Shown: piece after piece, positions 8,344 to 17,890 of the stretch
How positions within the stretch are numbered: position 1 is the first letter of the stretch
Layout: the number at the start of each line of letters is the position of its first letter
DNA from: Bacteroidota bacterium
GTDB taxonomy: Bacteria > Bacteroidota > Bacteroidia > Bacteroidales > Porphyromonadaceae
Direction of reading: 5' to 3'
Assembly: GCA_023395395.1 (NCBI GenBank)
Contig: JAEWZH010000021.1
Coordinates: 1-64,000, forward strand
DNA length: 64,000 bases
Translations under genes and position numbers: made by a program
The notes under the pieces: model-generated
Seen by the model: the letters and a program-made list of their open reading frames with translations, nothing else
Database searches by the model: none
Told to the model about the DNA's origin: nothing

Positions 8344-11175
8344 TTACTTAGTCACACCGACTTGAGTCAGCTTACGACCATTAGCAAGTATATCTGCAAG
8401 AGCCGCACGCACATCAGCGGTAGTGATGCCGCGGAGAGTCTCCAGATAATTGTCATGGAAGTTTTCGTTCTTGAAGAAGTAGGCAACAATAGTATTGAGC
8501 CAGTAGCTATTCTCCCGGATATTCTGATCATAACTCTTCTCCATATTAAGCACCGTCTTATTGAAGTACTCGTCGATATCTATCTTACCATCAGCAATGA
8601 GTTGTAGCTCGCTCATGATTTTGGCATCGAGCTTTTCTACCTGCTCAGGATTGGTTTGATATAGTATCAATAGGTTTTGCTCTCCTCTTGGAGCCTCATT
8701 GACCCCAGTTTGTACGGCTACACCATAGGTACCGCCCTCGTCTTCGCGAATACTCTTGAAGAACTGCTGGCTAAGTACCTCACCAAGTATGTCGATAACC
8801 ATATTCTCTCTCATACCATACTTGCCATCATTCGCAAATACGGCCAAAGAAGCAGCCATCGGATTTGTGCCAATAAGGGTGATAGGATTGTTTGTACTCT
8901 TGCTATTCATTTTTGGAGCAAGAGCAGACTGGTCTGCCTCCTTTGAGTGGGTGCTTGGAAGAGAGCCGATATAGCGCTCCAAAAGTGGCTGCATAGCAGC
9001 CTTGTCAAAGCTACCTACGAGGAAGAAAGTAAAGTCACTAGCGTCCGCAAATCTAGACTTGTAAACCTCTACAATCTTTGCATAGTCAATCTGATCGTAT
9101 TCCTCTGCAGTCATCTGCTTGCGAAGTATATTCCCTGGGTAAAGTAGATTAGGCATGGCTCTCCAGAATTCAAACATCGGGTCAGCAGCATTTGCCTTAA
9201 GCATCGCCTTAGACTTCTCCACCTGTGCAGCAAAGTCGCTATCGCTGCTACGCATATTTGTCATACGCAGATAAGCCAGCTGTAGCATAGTCTCTACATC
9301 CTTTTCAGATGAGTTACCCCTAATCCCCTCATTGAGTGCTCCTACAAAAGTACTTGCAGAGGCAGTCTTGCCGGCAAGCACCTTTGAAAGTGCAGTATTA
9401 TCAAAGTTTGCCACACCGGCAATATCTGCAAAGCTCAGTGAGCGTGTATTGACGGACCCTAGTGCATCAGCAAGCTGTAGATAGCCTCCGTGGCTTACGC
9501 CATAGAGACGAATATCATTTTTCTTATAGTCGGTAGGAAGTAGGTATACCGTAGCACCATTTTCAAATGTCCACTTTGTCACACCAAACTTCAGATCTGT
9601 CTCCTCACTGAGTAGCTTACCAGGAGTTGGAAGATTTTCCATAAGAGGGACATCAGAGAACTCATCCTTATAGGCCTCTACCTCTTGGTCAAGAGCTTTG
9701 TTGTAGGCAGTCATTAGCTCCTCCTCGGTTGGGAAAGAGACTCCTTCCTTCTCCTGTCCCATCAGAAGCACTACAAGGTTGTTGGTGCTAAGCAGTTGCT
9801 GAAACATCTGATTGAGCACCTCTACCTGTAACCCCTGTGCAAGCTGGCTCATCAGTTGGTACTCGACCTCGATACCAGGGATGTAACCACCGCTAGTGAA
9901 GTAACTACTGTACTCATCAGCATAGGAAGTATTGGTACGATTGGCTTTGGAATTGAGACTATTCTCGTAGTTATTTACGAGATCGGCACTTGCGCGCTGA
10001 TACTCAGCTGCGGTAAAGCCAAAATCCCTAGCTCTCTTCATCTCAGCCACGATGGCATTGAGTGCTACTTCATGCTTGTTAGGCTCATAGACTGCTGTAA
10101 AGTCTATATTATCCTCCGTCTGAGTAAGACCCATAACAGGTCCGATACCCATCTCTGCACCAATAAATGGGGCATTGGGTTTCTGAGCGATTTCCTCGAG
10201 ACGAGTATTCATCATTGAACTGAGTACGCTGGTCATAAAGTTGTTGGAGAGCCCGATAGCTGATGCCTTGTATTCCTTTGGCATAGCATCATAGCTAGTA
10301 GAGATAGAGAGGTAGTTCATGGTCGCCTCTGGATCAGTTAACACGATGCTCAGTGGAGCTTCGCGATCAGGCACCTCCTCATAGACACGCTCAGCAGGAT
10401 TTACTGGAGCCTGCATGTCAGCAAAAGTAGCCTTGATTTGATTCTCGACATAGTCTACATCAATATCACCTACAATGACTAGTCCTTGTAGGTCTGGGCG
10501 ATACCACTTATGGTAATAGTCGCGGAGCTCTTGATAGGTAAAGTTTCTGATCACATCCATATTACCGATAGGCATACGCTTACCATAGTTGAGACCTGGG
10601 AACATCCTACGCAACATCTCAGTAAATAGACGAGTATTACCCTTCTCGCTCTGGCGCCATTCCTCTTGGATTACGCCACGCTCACTGTCAATTTCCTCGT
10701 CTAACAGAGCGATACCGTCACTCCAATCACGTAGAATCAAAATGCACGAGTCGATAACCCCCTCCCTATTGACAGGAGCATCCTTAATGGTGTATCTGGT
10801 CTCGTCGAAAGAGGTGAAAGCATTGAGCTCAGCACCAAACTTCACGCCGATACTCTCCAGATAGTTAATCATTCCCTTGCCAGGGAAATGGCGGGTACCA
10901 TTAAAAGCAAGATGCTCAAGGAAGTGTGCCAAGCCTGCTTGGTTGTCTTCCTCTTGCATTGAGCCCACACGCTGCACAATATAGAAATTAGCGCGTTCTT
11001 TAGGCATCTCATTGTGACGGATAAAGTAAGTAAGACCATTGGGGAGCTTACCCACACGCACGTCCTTGTCGATTGGAAGGGGCTGAACTGTAGGATCTTG
11101 TGCTACAGCGTTGGTAAAGCTACCAAGTAGCGCTACCACGATAAGACCCATCCAAAGTTGTAAAGTCTTTTTCAT
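8344..11175 (-). CDS. Secreted M16 (insulinase/PqqL-like) zinc protease
   Basis: A two-half M16 metalloprotease of 943 aa. A signal peptide (about residues 1-25, ending AVAQ) points to the periplasm or outer surface. The inverted zinc motif HxxEH is HFLEH at 84-88, with a downstream acidic helix (DEEIDSERGVIQEEW) supplying the third ligand. The C-terminal half (from about 530) repeats the M16 fold without a zinc motif, as in PqqL. It is transcribed alone from a good promoter at 11256-11285. Substrate is unknown. Related Bacteroidetes proteins are annotated as peptidases or zinc proteases. Confidence 0.92.
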   Translation of the reverse strand: MKKTLQLWMGLIVVALLGSFTNAVAQDPTVQPLPIDKDVRVGKLPNGLTYFIRHNEMPKERANFYIVQRVGSMQEEDNQAGLAHFLEHLAFNGTRHFPGKGMINYLESIGVKFGAELNAFTSFDETRYTIKDAPVNREGVIDSCILILRDWSDGIALLDEEIDSERGVIQEEWRQSEKGNTRLFTEMLRRMFPGLNYGKRMPIGNMDVIRNFTYQELRDYYHKWYRPDLQGLVIVGDIDVDYVENQIKATFADMQAPVNPAERVYEEVPDREAPLSIVLTDPEATMNYLSISTSYDAMPKEYKASAIGLSNNFMTSVLSSMMNTRLEEIAQKPNAPFIGAEMGIGPVMGLTQTEDNIDFTAVYEPNKHEVALNAIVAEMKRARDFGFTAAEYQRASADLVNNYENSLNSKANRTNTSYADEYSSYFTSGGYIPGIEVEYQLMSQLAQGLQVEVLNQMFQQLLSTNNLVVLLMGQEKEGVSFPTEEELMTAYNKALDQEVEAYKDEFSDVPLMENLPTPGKLLSEETDLKFGVTKWTFENGATVYLLPTDYKKNDIRLYGVSHGGYLQLADALGSVNTRSLSFADIAGVANFDNTALSKVLAGKTASASTFVGALNEGIRGNSSEKDVETMLQLAYLRMTNMRSSDSDFAAQVEKSKAMLKANAADPMFEFWRAMPNLLYPGNILRKQMTAEEYDQIDYAKIVEVYKSRFADASDFTFFLVGSFDKAAMQPLLERYIGSLPSTHSKEADQSALAPKMNSKSTNNPITLIGTNPMAASLAVFANDGKYGMRENMVIDILGEVLSQQFFKSIREDEGGTYGVAVQTGVNEAPRGEQNLLILYQTNPEQVEKLDAKIMSELQLIADGKIDIDEYFNKTVLNMEKSYDQNIRENSYWLNTIVAYFFKNENFHDNYLETLRGITTADVRAALADILANGRKLTQVGVTK

Positions 11176-11255
11176 CAGTAGTTGTAATTATTATTCGTGT
11201 ATATATCAATTCATAATTTCTTATATTGAGACTCTATCTCCACCCTCAAGTTCCG

Positions 11256-11285
11256 CAAATGTACTTAATATATTGGAAACTGCAA
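11256..11285 (-). promoter_or_regulatory. Bacteroidetes-type promoter for the M16 protease
   Basis: On the minus strand a -7 box TACATTTG (11263 to 11256) lies 19 nt after a -33 TTG (11285 to 11283). This fits the TTG-N19-21-TAnnTTTG consensus. It is about 80 bp before the start codon. Confidence 0.7.
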
Positions 11286-11366
11286 GCAGACGATAGATTC
11301 TCAATTCCACCAGTAAAGGATGCTGGTCTATGATTGTTTCAGACCAAATAAGCGACAAAGGGGTTG

Positions 11367-11652
11367 TCTCTCGGCAGAGAGAATCCAGTCTCTCGATAGA
11401 GAGAATCCAGTCTCTCGATAGAGAGAATTCAGTCTCTCGATAGAGAGAATCCAGTCTCTCGATAGAGAGAATTCAGTCTCTCGATAGAGAGAATCCAGTC
11501 TCTCGATAGAGAGAATCCAGTCTCTCGGTAGAGAGAATTCAGTCTCTCGATAGAGAGAATCCAGTCTCTCGATAGAGAGAATCCAGTCTCTCGGTAGAGA
11601 GAATCCAGTCTCTCGGTAGAGAGAATTCAGTCTCTCAGTTGAGAATGTCGAG
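11367..11652. repeat. 22-bp tandem repeat array 2 (CTCTCGATAGAGAG core)
   Basis: Twelve full units and one decayed unit start at 11367 and repeat every 22 bp up to 11631. The core is TCTCTCGATAGAGAGA, followed by ATCCAG or ATTCAG. The first unit has GGCA and several have GGTA in the core centre. The array fills most of the 621-bp divergent region between the M16 protease and the gluzincin peptidase genes. GAGAGA and TCTCTC across the spacer can also pair, giving two alternative hairpin registers. The rest of 11286-11796 shows no gene. Confidence 0.95.
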
Positions 11653-11796
11653 TGACACCGAGTAAAAAAAGCGAAATAGGTCTACTCTAAAGACTAAAGT
11701 ACTTGTATTTACGAAATCGAAGCTAGACCATCAACCGCTGTTGATTTGATTATTTTTGTATGTTTGTAGGGAGTATAATCAAAACCATTAGAATCT

Positions 11797-13857
11797 ATGA
11801 TGAAAGTTTGGAATTGGCTGGCTGCTATTACGCTCACCTTGGTGGCGACATCCCCTATGGCAGCACAAGAAGAAAAAGAAGGCAATCACACCATTTGTTC
11901 AAGTGTACAGATGAAGACGATTGAGACCATTAAGGCACAACTTCCCAGCGATAGCGATCTCAACTTACTGGAGAGAGGAGTGAAGCACGCTGCCACGCTT
12001 TGGAATGCTGAAGACGGAGATTGTAACGTATTCCAGCAGTTTTGTATCGACAATTTTGCTAAGGATGGCACAGCTCGGAAGCTACTATTTGAGCGCCTTT
12101 CTCGCACCTACGAGATACTCCTCGGGCACTACAATCTGATTGATGTAAAACTCAAGGAGCCTCTGCACCTGAGTGGAGATCCCGTACAAGATATTGACCT
12201 CATCGTCGGAAGCTATGATGTCTCCTCGCACTTTTCGGACGACATGTATGCTACAAAACTCGCATTTGTGACCGCACTCAACTTTCCACCCTATTCGCTA
12301 GCAGAAAAGACCGCAAAGGGCAAGAAATGGAGCAGACTAGAGTGGGCTTATGCTCGCCTAGGGGACTTATTCGCTGCACGAGTGCCTGCATCTCTCAAGA
12401 TGGAGGTATCCAAAACCTTGACTGAGGCTGATGCTTATATTGCAGATTATAATATATGTATGGATCAACTACGCAATGAGGCTGGCGAAGAGCTTTTTCC
12501 TACTGGGATGAAGCTCATCACCCACTGGGGATTGCGTGACGAAATTAAGAGCAACTACGCTATTGCCGATAAGGGGCTGGAGAAGCAGCGAATGATCTAC
12601 GAGGTGATGAAACGTATCGTCAATCAGGATATCCCAGCTGTGGTTATCAATAATTCTGAGGTAACTTGGCAGCCTATATCCAACAAAGTGTATCAAGCGG
12701 GCAATGAGTTGACAAATCCTAGCAGAGAGGAAGATATACGCTACTCACACCTCCTCAAGGCGATGCAACAGCATCAAAAGCTAGATCAATACTATCCTCA
12801 GATGCCAACACAGCTACATCGTGCCTTTGAAGGTACTATGGAGTTGTTACAATCAGATGTGGTGAAGTTATTTGATAGGCTTCTCTCTTCTCCTCAGGTC
12901 AAGGAGGTTGCTGGTTTTATCAGCAAACGCCTAGGTCGGCCTCTCGAACCACATGATATCTGGTACAATGGCTTCAAGGGACGTGGGAGTATCCCTGAGG
13001 CAGAGTTGGACGCCATCACTAAAGCCAAGTATCCAAATGCTGAGGCTGTATGGAAAGACCTTTCTCGCATACTTGTAAATCTTGGTTGGGACGAAGCTAA
13101 GGCGAAGAAAATAGTATCACAGATTGTCGTAGATCCATCTCGAGGAGCTGGACATGCTTGGGGTGCCACGATGAGAGGAGAGCAGGCACATCTCCGCACT
13201 AGGATTACACCTGAGGGGATGGACTTTAAGGGCTACAATATTGCTATCCACGAATTTGGGCACAATGTAGAGCAAGTGCTGACACTGGAGGATGTAGACT
13301 ATTATATGCTCAGTGGTGTACCAAACACGGCTTTCACTGAGGCGGTGGCATTTCTATTCCAGAAGCGTGACATAGAAATGCTTGGACTATCTAATCCTTC
13401 TCCAGAGAATGAGTACTGGGAAGCGTTGGATGCTTTCTGGGGGACTATGGAGATTATGGGCGTTTCACTAGTTGATATCGCGGTATGGGAATGGTTCTAT
13501 CAGCACCCCGATGCTACTCCAGCACAACTTCGTGAGGCGGTACTTACAGAGGCTCGTAGGGTATGGAATACCTATTTTGCTGATATTTTGGGTGGCAAGG
13601 ATGAGCCACTACTCGCTATTTACTCACACATGATTGACAACCCACTTTATCTTCCCAACTACCCTATCGGACACCTGATTAGTTTCCAGATAGAGGAGGC
13701 GGTGAAGGATAAAAATATCGCAAACGAACTGACGAGGATGCTCACCTATGGTCGCATCATACCTCAACAGTGGATGGAGCACGCCGTGGGCGAACCAATA
13801 TCGATAGATCCACTACTCCGCAAGACCACTGTAGCTCTTGAAAAATTAGCTAAGTAA
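11797..13857 (+). CDS. Secreted gluzincin metallopeptidase (M2/M3-like)
   Basis: A 686-aa protein with a signal peptide (residues 1-23, SPMAAQ). The zinc-binding HEXXH motif is IHEFGHN near residue 484, followed about 26 residues later by NTAFTEAVAF, whose glutamate is the likely third ligand. That is the gluzincin pattern of clan MA. The spacing and the downstream YLPNYPIGHLISFQ segment resemble M2/M3 peptidases more than the HEXXGH motif of dipeptidyl peptidase III. It probably trims peptides in the periplasm, which would suit a peptide-fermenting anaerobe. The exact family is not certain. Confidence 0.75.
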   Translation: MMKVWNWLAAITLTLVATSPMAAQEEKEGNHTICSSVQMKTIETIKAQLPSDSDLNLLERGVKHAATLWNAEDGDCNVFQQFCIDNFAKDGTARKLLFERLSRTYEILLGHYNLIDVKLKEPLHLSGDPVQDIDLIVGSYDVSSHFSDDMYATKLAFVTALNFPPYSLAEKTAKGKKWSRLEWAYARLGDLFAARVPASLKMEVSKTLTEADAYIADYNICMDQLRNEAGEELFPTGMKLITHWGLRDEIKSNYAIADKGLEKQRMIYEVMKRIVNQDIPAVVINNSEVTWQPISNKVYQAGNELTNPSREEDIRYSHLLKAMQQHQKLDQYYPQMPTQLHRAFEGTMELLQSDVVKLFDRLLSSPQVKEVAGFISKRLGRPLEPHDIWYNGFKGRGSIPEAELDAITKAKYPNAEAVWKDLSRILVNLGWDEAKAKKIVSQIVVDPSRGAGHAWGATMRGEQAHLRTRITPEGMDFKGYNIAIHEFGHNVEQVLTLEDVDYYMLSGVPNTAFTEAVAFLFQKRDIEMLGLSNPSPENEYWEALDAFWGTMEIMGVSLVDIAVWEWFYQHPDATPAQLREAVLTEARRVWNTYFADILGGKDEPLLAIYSHMIDNPLYLPNYPIGHLISFQIEEAVKDKNIANELTRMLTYGRIIPQQWMEHAVGEPISIDPLLRKTTVALEKLAK

Positions 13858-13877
13858 CTACTGTTTTATGACAAAAA

Positions 13878-13915
13878 GACAAACGCACTCAAATAAAGAT
13901 TTGAGTGCGTTTGTC
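13878..13915 (+). terminator. Hairpin after the gluzincin peptidase gene
   Basis: A 16-bp perfect stem (GACAAACGCACTCAAA and its complement) has a 6-nt loop. There is no T tract on the plus strand but AAAAA precedes it, so termination strength is uncertain. Confidence 0.65.
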
Positions 13916-13974
13916 ACTATAAAATAGGTACCTTTGCTGGACTTCAAGGCGTAATTTTGCAAGAATAGTTTGTG

Positions 13975-14598
13975 ATGATTGAGTTTAGTAATGTCTCCTT
14001 TAAGTTTGGCGAAAAGCTAATCATAGACCGGCTTAGCGAGACCATAAAAACTGGGGAGCATGTGGCCTTTGTCGGTGAGTCCGGTGCAGGCAAGAGCACC
14101 CTCCTCAACAGCATAGTCGGATTGGCAATCCCTAGCGAAGGGGAGGTCGGTGTAAATGGATTAAAGGTAGCCCCTGAGCATATCCAAAAGATACGGACGA
14201 TGATTGGCTGGTTACCTCAAGAGGTAATTCTACCTTACAATACCGTGCTTGAGATGTTTGAGGAGCCCTATAAGTATAGGGTTAATAGGAATAAGAAGTT
14301 TAACCGCCATGCATATGAAGAGGCCGTCCAGAAACTAGGTCTTCCGGCATCCATACTTGATGAACCTCTCCAAAAAATATCCGGTGGCGAGCGACAGAGG
14401 ATGCTTATTATCTCTGCTCTATTGCAAGGGCGGAAGATACTCTTGATGGATGAGCCTACTTCGGCGCTCGACCATATCAATAGTCAGCGACTTATTCAAT
14501 ATCTAGCTCAGCTCCACGATACCACCGTAGTGACAGTAACGCACGATACTCAACTAGCAGAGTCCATGCACCGACAGATTATACTTCATAGAGTATGA
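13975..14598 (+). CDS. fetA: ABC transporter ATP-binding protein, FetA-like
   Basis: The ATPase of a two-gene exporter. It shows Walker A GESGAGKST (near residue 37), Q-loop WLPQE, the ABC signature ISGGERQRM (near 138), Walker B ILLMDEPTSAL and the switch histidine VTHD. The protein is about 207 aa. I use the ATG at 13975 rather than the GTG one codon earlier. Its last four bases overlap the start of the permease gene (ATGA), so the two are translationally coupled. Homology to E. coli FetAB suggests iron efflux, but the substrate is inferred from the permease family. Confidence 0.85.
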   Translation: MIEFSNVSFKFGEKLIIDRLSETIKTGEHVAFVGESGAGKSTLLNSIVGLAIPSEGEVGVNGLKVAPEHIQKIRTMIGWLPQEVILPYNTVLEMFEEPYKYRVNRNKKFNRHAYEEAVQKLGLPASILDEPLQKISGGERQRMLIISALLQGRKILLMDEPTSALDHINSQRLIQYLAQLHDTTVVTVTHDTQLAESMHRQIILHRV

Positions 14599-15401
14599 AT
14601 ACCGCAGACATCTCCATCACCAACCTTGCCATAGGATTGTGCCTACTCCTCATCCCGATTGGCGTACATCTCTACTATAATACAGGGCAGACCAAATCAA
14701 TCATTCTCTCTGCCATCCGTATGGTAGTGCAGCTTTTCCTTGTGGGTATCTACCTCAAGTATCTATTTATCTGGAATAATACTTGGATTAACACCGCATG
14801 GCTTCTCATCATGGTAGGAGTATGTAGCATCGAGATGATAGGCAGAGTAGAACTTAATAAGAAGATTTTTCTTCCTAGTGTCTACGTCTCGATACTATTT
14901 GCGGTATTTGTAGTCATCACCTATTTTCTGAGATTTGTGGTGGAGATAGACTACCTCTTTGAGAGTCGATACTTCATTCCTATGTGTGGTAGCTTGATGG
15001 GCAATATCCTTGGGAGCAATGTAATTGGGTTAAACTCTCTATTTCAGGGGCTCAATACTGGCGAGCGGCATTACTATTACATGCTTTGCAATGGCGCAAG
15101 CTGCGAGGAGGCTACTCGTCCATTTATTCGTACTGCTCTTCGTACTGCTTTTGCTCCGACCATTGCCTCCATGGCAGTGATGGGACTGATCTCAATGCCT
15201 GGCACGCTCGTCGGACAGATACTTGGCGGTAGCTCTCCCGATGTTGCTATTCGTTACCAGATTATGATTATTGTTTTGCACTTAGTGTGCTCAACAATCT
15301 CCATTGTCCTTGTCCTCAATATTGCTATCCGCCAATCCTTAGATGGCTTTGGACTGCTTCGACCCGAGGCATTCACTGAAAAGAAGAAGAGCAAGACTTG
15401 A
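14595..15401 (+). CDS. fetB: ABC transporter permease, FetB/UPF0014 family
   Basis: A 268-aa inner-membrane protein with about seven hydrophobic segments. The stretches GSLMGNILGSNVIGLNSL and GLISMPGTLVGQILGG are characteristic of the FetB (YbbM) family, which exports iron and aids resistance to oxidative stress in E. coli. It starts within the stop of the ATPase gene. The C-terminus is basic (EKKKSKT) and probably cytoplasmic. A metal-export role is known for the family. The ion here is inferred. Confidence 0.85.
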   Translation: MNTADISITNLAIGLCLLLIPIGVHLYYNTGQTKSIILSAIRMVVQLFLVGIYLKYLFIWNNTWINTAWLLIMVGVCSIEMIGRVELNKKIFLPSVYVSILFAVFVVITYFLRFVVEIDYLFESRYFIPMCGSLMGNILGSNVIGLNSLFQGLNTGERHYYYMLCNGASCEEATRPFIRTALRTAFAPTIASMAVMGLISMPGTLVGQILGGSSPDVAIRYQIMIIVLHLVCSTISIVLVLNIAIRQSLDGFGLLRPEAFTEKKKSKT

Positions 15402-15426
15402 ATGTGGAAAAGAATAGCTAAATTTG
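15398..15426 (+). promoter_or_regulatory. Likely promoter of the CoA-transferase operon
   Basis: TTG at 15398 and TAAATTTG at 15419-15426 are separated by 18 nt, one short of the usual spacing. It overlaps the end of fetB and is about 45 bp before the CoA-transferase start. Confidence 0.45.
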
Positions 15427-15472
15427 TGGCAGATAATCAATAAACAATCATTAGCATAAGTACAGAGAAATC

Positions 15473-16969
15473 ATGGCGCTAAAATTTATGACTGCTGATG
15501 AGGCAGCCCAGTTCGTAAAGCACGACGACAATGTTGGATTCAGTGGTTTTACCCCTGCAGGTTGCCCAAAAGTAGTTCCTGCTGCCATTGCTCGCCGAGC
15601 AAAAGCAGAGCACGAGGCTGGTAGACCTTTTAAGATTGGCATGTTTACAGGAGCATCTACTGGAGACAGATTAGATGGTGAGCTGGCAAGAGCTAAAGCA
15701 ATAAAGTTTCGCACCCCATACCAATCCAATAAAGATCTCCGCAACCTCATCAACAACGGAGAGACAGATTACTTTGATATGCACCTATCTCTCCTTGCTC
15801 AGGAGATAAGATATGGTTTCCTAGGCAAGGTTGATACTGCCATCATAGAGGCAGCTGAAGTGACCGAGGATGGAGAGATTGTACCTACTACGGGGGTGGG
15901 TATTACACCTACTATTTGCCGATTGGCAGATAAAATTATCGTGGAGCTCAACGATCGTCACCCCAAAGCCATCCGTGGCATGCACGATATATGCGAGTTG
16001 CAAGACCCTCCTCGCCGTGAAGCCATCGCAATACTCGACCCCCATGATCGTGTTGGTAGAGAATGTGTCAAAGTAGACCCTTCCAAAATCGTAGCAGTTG
16101 TCAAGACCTCCGAACCCAACGATGACTCTCCATTTGCCCCACTTGACGAAGTGACCAAGGCGATTGGTGCCAATGTAGCGAAGTTTTTTGAAGAGGAGAT
16201 GAAAGCGGGTCGTATCCCTGCAGAGTTTCTCCCAGTACAGAGCGGTGTAGGTAACGTAGCCAATGCGGTACTCGGAGCAATGGGAGAGAACGAGCATATA
16301 CCACCATTCAACGTATATACAGAGGTCATCCAAGATGCTGTGATTACCTTGATGGAAAAGGGCAAAGTAAAGTTTGCTTCAGGTTGCTCCCTCTCAGTTT
16401 CTCGTGAGTGTATCCAGAAGATTTACGGCAATCTAGACTTCTTCAAAGACAAGATTCTCCTCCGCCCTCTAGAGTATTCTAATAACCCGGAGGTTGCACG
16501 CCGTATCGGTATTATCGCTATCAATACTGCTCTTGAGGCAGACATCTATGGTAATATCAACTCTACCCACGTACTTGGAACCAAGATGATGAATGGTATC
16601 GGAGGTTCTGGCGACTTTACTCGTTCGGGTTATCTATCCATTTTCACCACTCCATCTGTAGCAAAGGATGGTGATATCAGCTGCTTTGTGCCTATGGTAT
16701 CTCACCTAGATCACTCAGAGCACTCTGTAAAGATTATCATCAGCGAATACGGTATTGCAGACCTTCGTGGCAAGTCTCCACGCCAACGAGCTGAAGAGAT
16801 TATCAACAAGGTTGTACACCCCGACTATCGCGAGAAACTCCGGGAGTACCTCGAGATTTCCTCCCAAGGACAAACCAAGATGCACTTCGATGCCTGCTTT
16901 GAGTTCCACCGCCAATTCAAGGAGACAGGTTCAATGAAGAATTCAGACTTTAGCAAGTATAAGAAATGA
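15473..16969 (+). CDS. Acetyl-CoA hydrolase/transferase family CoA-transferase
   Basis: A 498-aa cytoplasmic CoA-transferase that probably moves CoA between succinyl-CoA and acetate (or another short acid) in fermentation. The conserved YTEVIQDAV segment near residue 282 contains the catalytic glutamate of the AarC/Cat1/YgfH branch. The GGSGDFTRSG loop near 381 belongs to the acyl-CoA site. The length matches succinyl-CoA:acetate CoA-transferases. It is translationally coupled (ATGA overlap) to the thioredoxin-like lipoprotein gene. Substrate choice cannot be read from sequence alone. Confidence 0.88.
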   Translation: MALKFMTADEAAQFVKHDDNVGFSGFTPAGCPKVVPAAIARRAKAEHEAGRPFKIGMFTGASTGDRLDGELARAKAIKFRTPYQSNKDLRNLINNGETDYFDMHLSLLAQEIRYGFLGKVDTAIIEAAEVTEDGEIVPTTGVGITPTICRLADKIIVELNDRHPKAIRGMHDICELQDPPRREAIAILDPHDRVGRECVKVDPSKIVAVVKTSEPNDDSPFAPLDEVTKAIGANVAKFFEEEMKAGRIPAEFLPVQSGVGNVANAVLGAMGENEHIPPFNVYTEVIQDAVITLMEKGKVKFASGCSLSVSRECIQKIYGNLDFFKDKILLRPLEYSNNPEVARRIGIIAINTALEADIYGNINSTHVLGTKMMNGIGGSGDFTRSGYLSIFTTPSVAKDGDISCFVPMVSHLDHSEHSVKIIISEYGIADLRGKSPRQRAEEIINKVVHPDYREKLREYLEISSQGQTKMHFDACFEFHRQFKETGSMKNSDFSKYKK

Positions 16970-17886
16970 GTTACAAAACAACATTAACAACACCCTTCAC
17001 GCTCCTAATAGCTCTGCTACTAGGGGCGTGTGGTGCTTCTAATGGCAGCGAAGACGAAAAGTCTGCCGCTAAGGCTCCGCAAATGCCTACCCCACCTACA
17101 ATCATGGTTGATCCTGTCGAAAGAGCTGGATATATGCTCAATGGGGTCTTCAACGGTGTCGAGCAAATCGATATCGATATGTTTGCCAACGACACCGATA
17201 GGGAAGCGTGGCTATCGGATCTGCTTGGTATCGGGAGTAAAGCTAGAGAAGATGTGCAGCGTAGAGCTATGAGCACCTTCTTCGATTTGGCTACACATGA
17301 GATGGACTCTATTGCCATAGAAATGAATAGACTTTATTTGGGGCATCCAAATTCTCCAATATTCGACGAAGAGAGATACTTCCTCGTAATGGAAGAAGCG
17401 GATAAAAAAGGGCTACTAGATACTGCAGAGCAAGTGCGATTGGAGGATCGCAAGGCACTATTCAATCGCAACAGGGTGGGTCTCCCTGCCGAGGACTTTG
17501 CTTTTCTTACACCTGATGGCAGTGAACACACCTTATACAATAGCTTTAAGGGATATGAGATGCTCCTAATGTTCTACAACCCCGAATGTGACACATGTAA
17601 GCAATTCATGGAATTTATCAATACCAGTGCCATCGTCAAGAAAGCTGTAGAAAAGGGACTAAAGGTGCTTTGTATGTACACAGAGGACGATGAAGCTCAA
17701 TGGCGTAATAAACTCAATATCATACCCGACTTCGCCACTGCAGGATTTAACGCCGATCGAGCGATTTGGAATGAGAGTCTCTATAATCTCAGGGCTTTAC
17801 CTACCATCTATCTTCTTGACAAGGATAAGAAGGTAATCCTTAAAGACGCCTCTCCTCAGGACATAGAAAACTACTTAGACAAATAA
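16966..17886 (+). CDS. Thioredoxin-like lipoprotein (DUF5106-type)
   Basis: A 306-aa lipoprotein: hydrophobic leader, lipobox LLLGAC with the cysteine near residue 22, then a helical N-terminal region typical of DUF5106. A thioredoxin fold follows, with the redox motif CDTC in FYNPECDTCKQF (about 206-217) and a cis-proline-like LPTIYLLD near 282. It is probably a periplasmic disulfide reductase or exchange protein. Its start overlaps the CoA-transferase stop by 4 bp and rfbA follows after 4 bp, so it sits in a mixed-function operon. Confidence 0.8.
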   Translation: MSYKTTLTTPFTLLIALLLGACGASNGSEDEKSAAKAPQMPTPPTIMVDPVERAGYMLNGVFNGVEQIDIDMFANDTDREAWLSDLLGIGSKAREDVQRRAMSTFFDLATHEMDSIAIEMNRLYLGHPNSPIFDEERYFLVMEEADKKGLLDTAEQVRLEDRKALFNRNRVGLPAEDFAFLTPDGSEHTLYNSFKGYEMLLMFYNPECDTCKQFMEFINTSAIVKKAVEKGLKVLCMYTEDDEAQWRNKLNIIPDFATAGFNADRAIWNESLYNLRALPTIYLLDKDKKVILKDASPQDIENYLDK

Positions 17887-17890
17887 GCGT

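Noticed and set aside
11797..13857. Dipeptidyl peptidase III (M49)
   Set aside because: M49 has HEXXGH. Here the motif is HEFGH with the third ligand about 26 residues later, which is a plain gluzincin pattern.
15821..16365. Long minus-strand frames inside the CoA-transferase gene
   Set aside because: They are shadows of a well-conserved full-length coding region on the plus strand.
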